A DNA stretch of 7,131 nucleotides, taken from contig JAFRSL010000115.1 in assembly GCA_017427625.1 (NCBI GenBank), forward strand, positions 1-7,131, in the 5' to 3' direction. A program made the position numbers and the translations under genes. Positions 6,125-7,131 of the stretch are shown here, one piece after another. The notes below the pieces were generated by a model. The model was given only the letters and a program-made list of their open reading frames with translations. It was not told where the DNA came from and searched no databases. Each line of letters opens with the position of its first letter. Position 1 is the stretch's first letter. Origin of the DNA: Synergistaceae bacterium. GTDB lineage: Bacteria; Synergistota; Synergistia; Synergistales; Aminobacteriaceae.

Positions 6125-6138
6125 TGTTGATGTTCATT

Positions 6139-6145
6139 CCTTTCT
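6139..6145 (-). promoter_or_regulatory. Displaced Shine-Dalgarno-like site, probably the original one of the Lnt-like gene
   Basis: On the minus strand these bases read AGAAAGG, a good ribosome-binding sequence with no gene start of its own at proper spacing. If the element is removed by joining the right flank to the ATG at 5836, the motif lies roughly 7-14 bases before that ATG, depending on the exact right end. This is inference from a reconstructed empty site. Confidence 0.35.
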
Positions 6146-6156
6146 TTGTTATGGAA

Positions 6157-6190
6157 GCGAAGAAGCCTGACGATTTGAAAACTTCTTCGC
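6157..6190. terminator. Perfect 9-bp inverted repeat after the esterase gene, possible terminator or attenuator
   Basis: GCGAAGAAG (6157-6165) and CTTCTTCGC (6182-6190) are perfect complements around a 16-base loop, 11 bases beyond the esterase stop codon. On the minus strand the stem is followed by TTCCATAAC, not a clear T-run, so intrinsic termination is only possible. It lies between esterase and element. On the plus strand it would also meet transcripts leaving the element. Confidence 0.4.
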
Positions 6191-6201
6191 CGTCTGTTTC
6201 G

Positions 6202-7131
6202 TCAAATGCAGTAATACTTCGTCAGGAAATACGTCCTGTCCCAGTCAAGAATCTTCAGTTCGGATTCCTTTGCCGGGTGAATGTTGAACTCGTCGAAAAT
6301 CATCAGCTCCCTGTTCTCCAGGTCATAGAGCGGCCACTCATGAGACTCACCGTCGGGGGACTCTTCCGCGCTGAGTGAGGGGTTGCCGGTCTTTGCGAAC
6401 TGTACCCACATCCTGCGCATGGTCTTCGAGAACGTCTCATCGAATCTTCTCCCCGTAACAAGAGTCTCTTCCGCGCGATTGAAGACTGTCGAAAGTTCAA
6501 CCGCATGTCCGCTCTTCATTTTGGGAATGGAAGATTCAACCCTGAAGTAGTAGGTGTAGGACTTTCCTCCGGCCTTCGTTTGGTTCTCCGACATTCTGAA
6601 CAGCGGCGCAATAAAAACGATTTGGTCGAACAGGCGGCTTGTGCTTGTGTAGTCGGGACTGACCTCTTTCACGTCTTTGCAGAAACTCTCGACTAACGCC
6701 CTCTCTTCCTCAGTCAGTTGAGCCAACTTGTGCGACTTGAGGCCAGCAGCCCATTCGTCATAGGTGTCTCCAAAGCCGACAACAAAGTAGCCCATTTCGT
6801 CCTTAGTGCAGCCCTGCATGAAATCAATGTCTTTTGCCGCGCCGTTTGCATAGGCTTCGTAAGGGTCAAGCGGCAAATAATTACCGTCCCTTTCCGCCCA
6901 AACCCGGAGCGTGAGTATGTCCGCTTCGTCAACAAATTTTTTGACATCGAGCTTCTGTAAATCTGCGACAGTTTTGCAGCCCAATTTTTCCATCAACTCG
7001 TTCGTGCAGGCGATCGCTTTTTCGGTTGAGCGGGTGAAGACCGGAGAGCCGCTCTGGGCAATGACCTTCTTGAAATATTTTTGTGAGCCTTTGATGAGGG
7101 GAAGGAGAGAGACGCTTCCGCCGCCAGCTGA
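6202..7131 (-). CDS. Type-B carboxylesterase (COesterase family), C-terminal part
   Basis: The frame is open from the right edge to TGA at 6202-6204, giving 309 visible residues. The first visible codon (7129-7131) is the Ser of a S-A-G-G-G-S-V sequence, matching the nucleophile elbow G-E-S-A-G-G of type-B carboxylesterases, so the window edge cuts right at the catalytic serine. Further family marks follow in order: KVIAQSGS; the acidic residue in GCTKDEMGYF (Glu at 6796-6798); the catalytic His in SGHAVELSTVF (His at 6505-6507); and FAKTGNPSL with WPLYD near the end. These enzymes hydrolyse carboxylic esters; the substrate cannot be told. All of the triad within view is intact. Secretion cannot be judged without the N-terminus. 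The Lnt-like gene lies downstream on the same strand, separated by the small element and a stem-loop. Confidence 0.93.
   Translation of the reverse strand, partial: SAGGGSVSLLPLIKGSQKYFKKVIAQSGSPVFTRSTEKAIACTNELMEKLGCKTVADLQKLDVKKFVDEADILTLRVWAERDGNYLPLDPYEAYANGAAKDIDFMQGCTKDEMGYFVVGFGDTYDEWAAGLKSHKLAQLTEEERALVESFCKDVKEVSPDYTSTSRLFDQIVFIAPLFRMSENQTKAGGKSYTYYFRVESSIPKMKSGHAVELSTVFNRAEETLVTGRRFDETFSKTMRRMWVQFAKTGNPSLSAEESPDGESHEWPLYDLENRELMIFDEFNIHPAKESELKILDWDRTYFLTKYYCI

Overview
The window suggests a diderm (outer-membrane) bacterium of moderate GC. It carries an RND efflux pump with its periplasmic adaptor and a membrane-bound lipoprotein N-acyltransferase homologue. The phylum cannot be fixed from this sequence. 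Synergistota or Negativicutes would fit the gene types and base use, but that is a guess.

Layout: positions 2-217 (+) are the tail of an RND periplasmic adaptor. After 69 bases comes a 1035-residue inner-membrane RND pump (287-3394, +). Its stop overlaps by 14 bases the start of a CitG-type triphosphoribosyl-dephospho-CoA synthase homologue (3381-4223, +). These three genes look like one co-transcribed unit. A 128-base convergent gap with two stem-loops follows. Then two genes lie on the minus strand: an apolipoprotein N-acyltransferase (Lnt)-like protein (4352-5836) and, upstream of it, the C-terminal part of a type-B carboxylesterase (6202-7131) that is cut by the window edge exactly at its catalytic serine codon.

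Three things stand out. (1) The gap between adaptor and pump holds a solitary 33-base sequence with the layout of a type I-C CRISPR repeat (254-286), and it abuts the pump start codon. It lies inside a segment bounded by a duplicated ATGAGAGG. (2) The pump lacks the two Asp residues of the canonical TM4 proton relay; Met399-Asn400 replace them. (3) Between the Lnt-like gene and the esterase sits a small element of about 285 bases. It has near-identical end hairpins, a promoter-like left end and a structured right end like the omega-RNA region of IS200/IS605 tnpB elements, but no transposase or intact tnpB. It appears to have inserted directly upstream of the Lnt-like start codon, next to a TTCAT motif.

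How the parts relate: adaptor and pump would form the inner-membrane and periplasmic part of a tripartite exporter; no outer-membrane channel is visible. The CitG homologue is probably only translationally coupled to the pump, since no citrate lyase genes are in view. The Lnt-like gene and the esterase are co-directional, with the small element between them.
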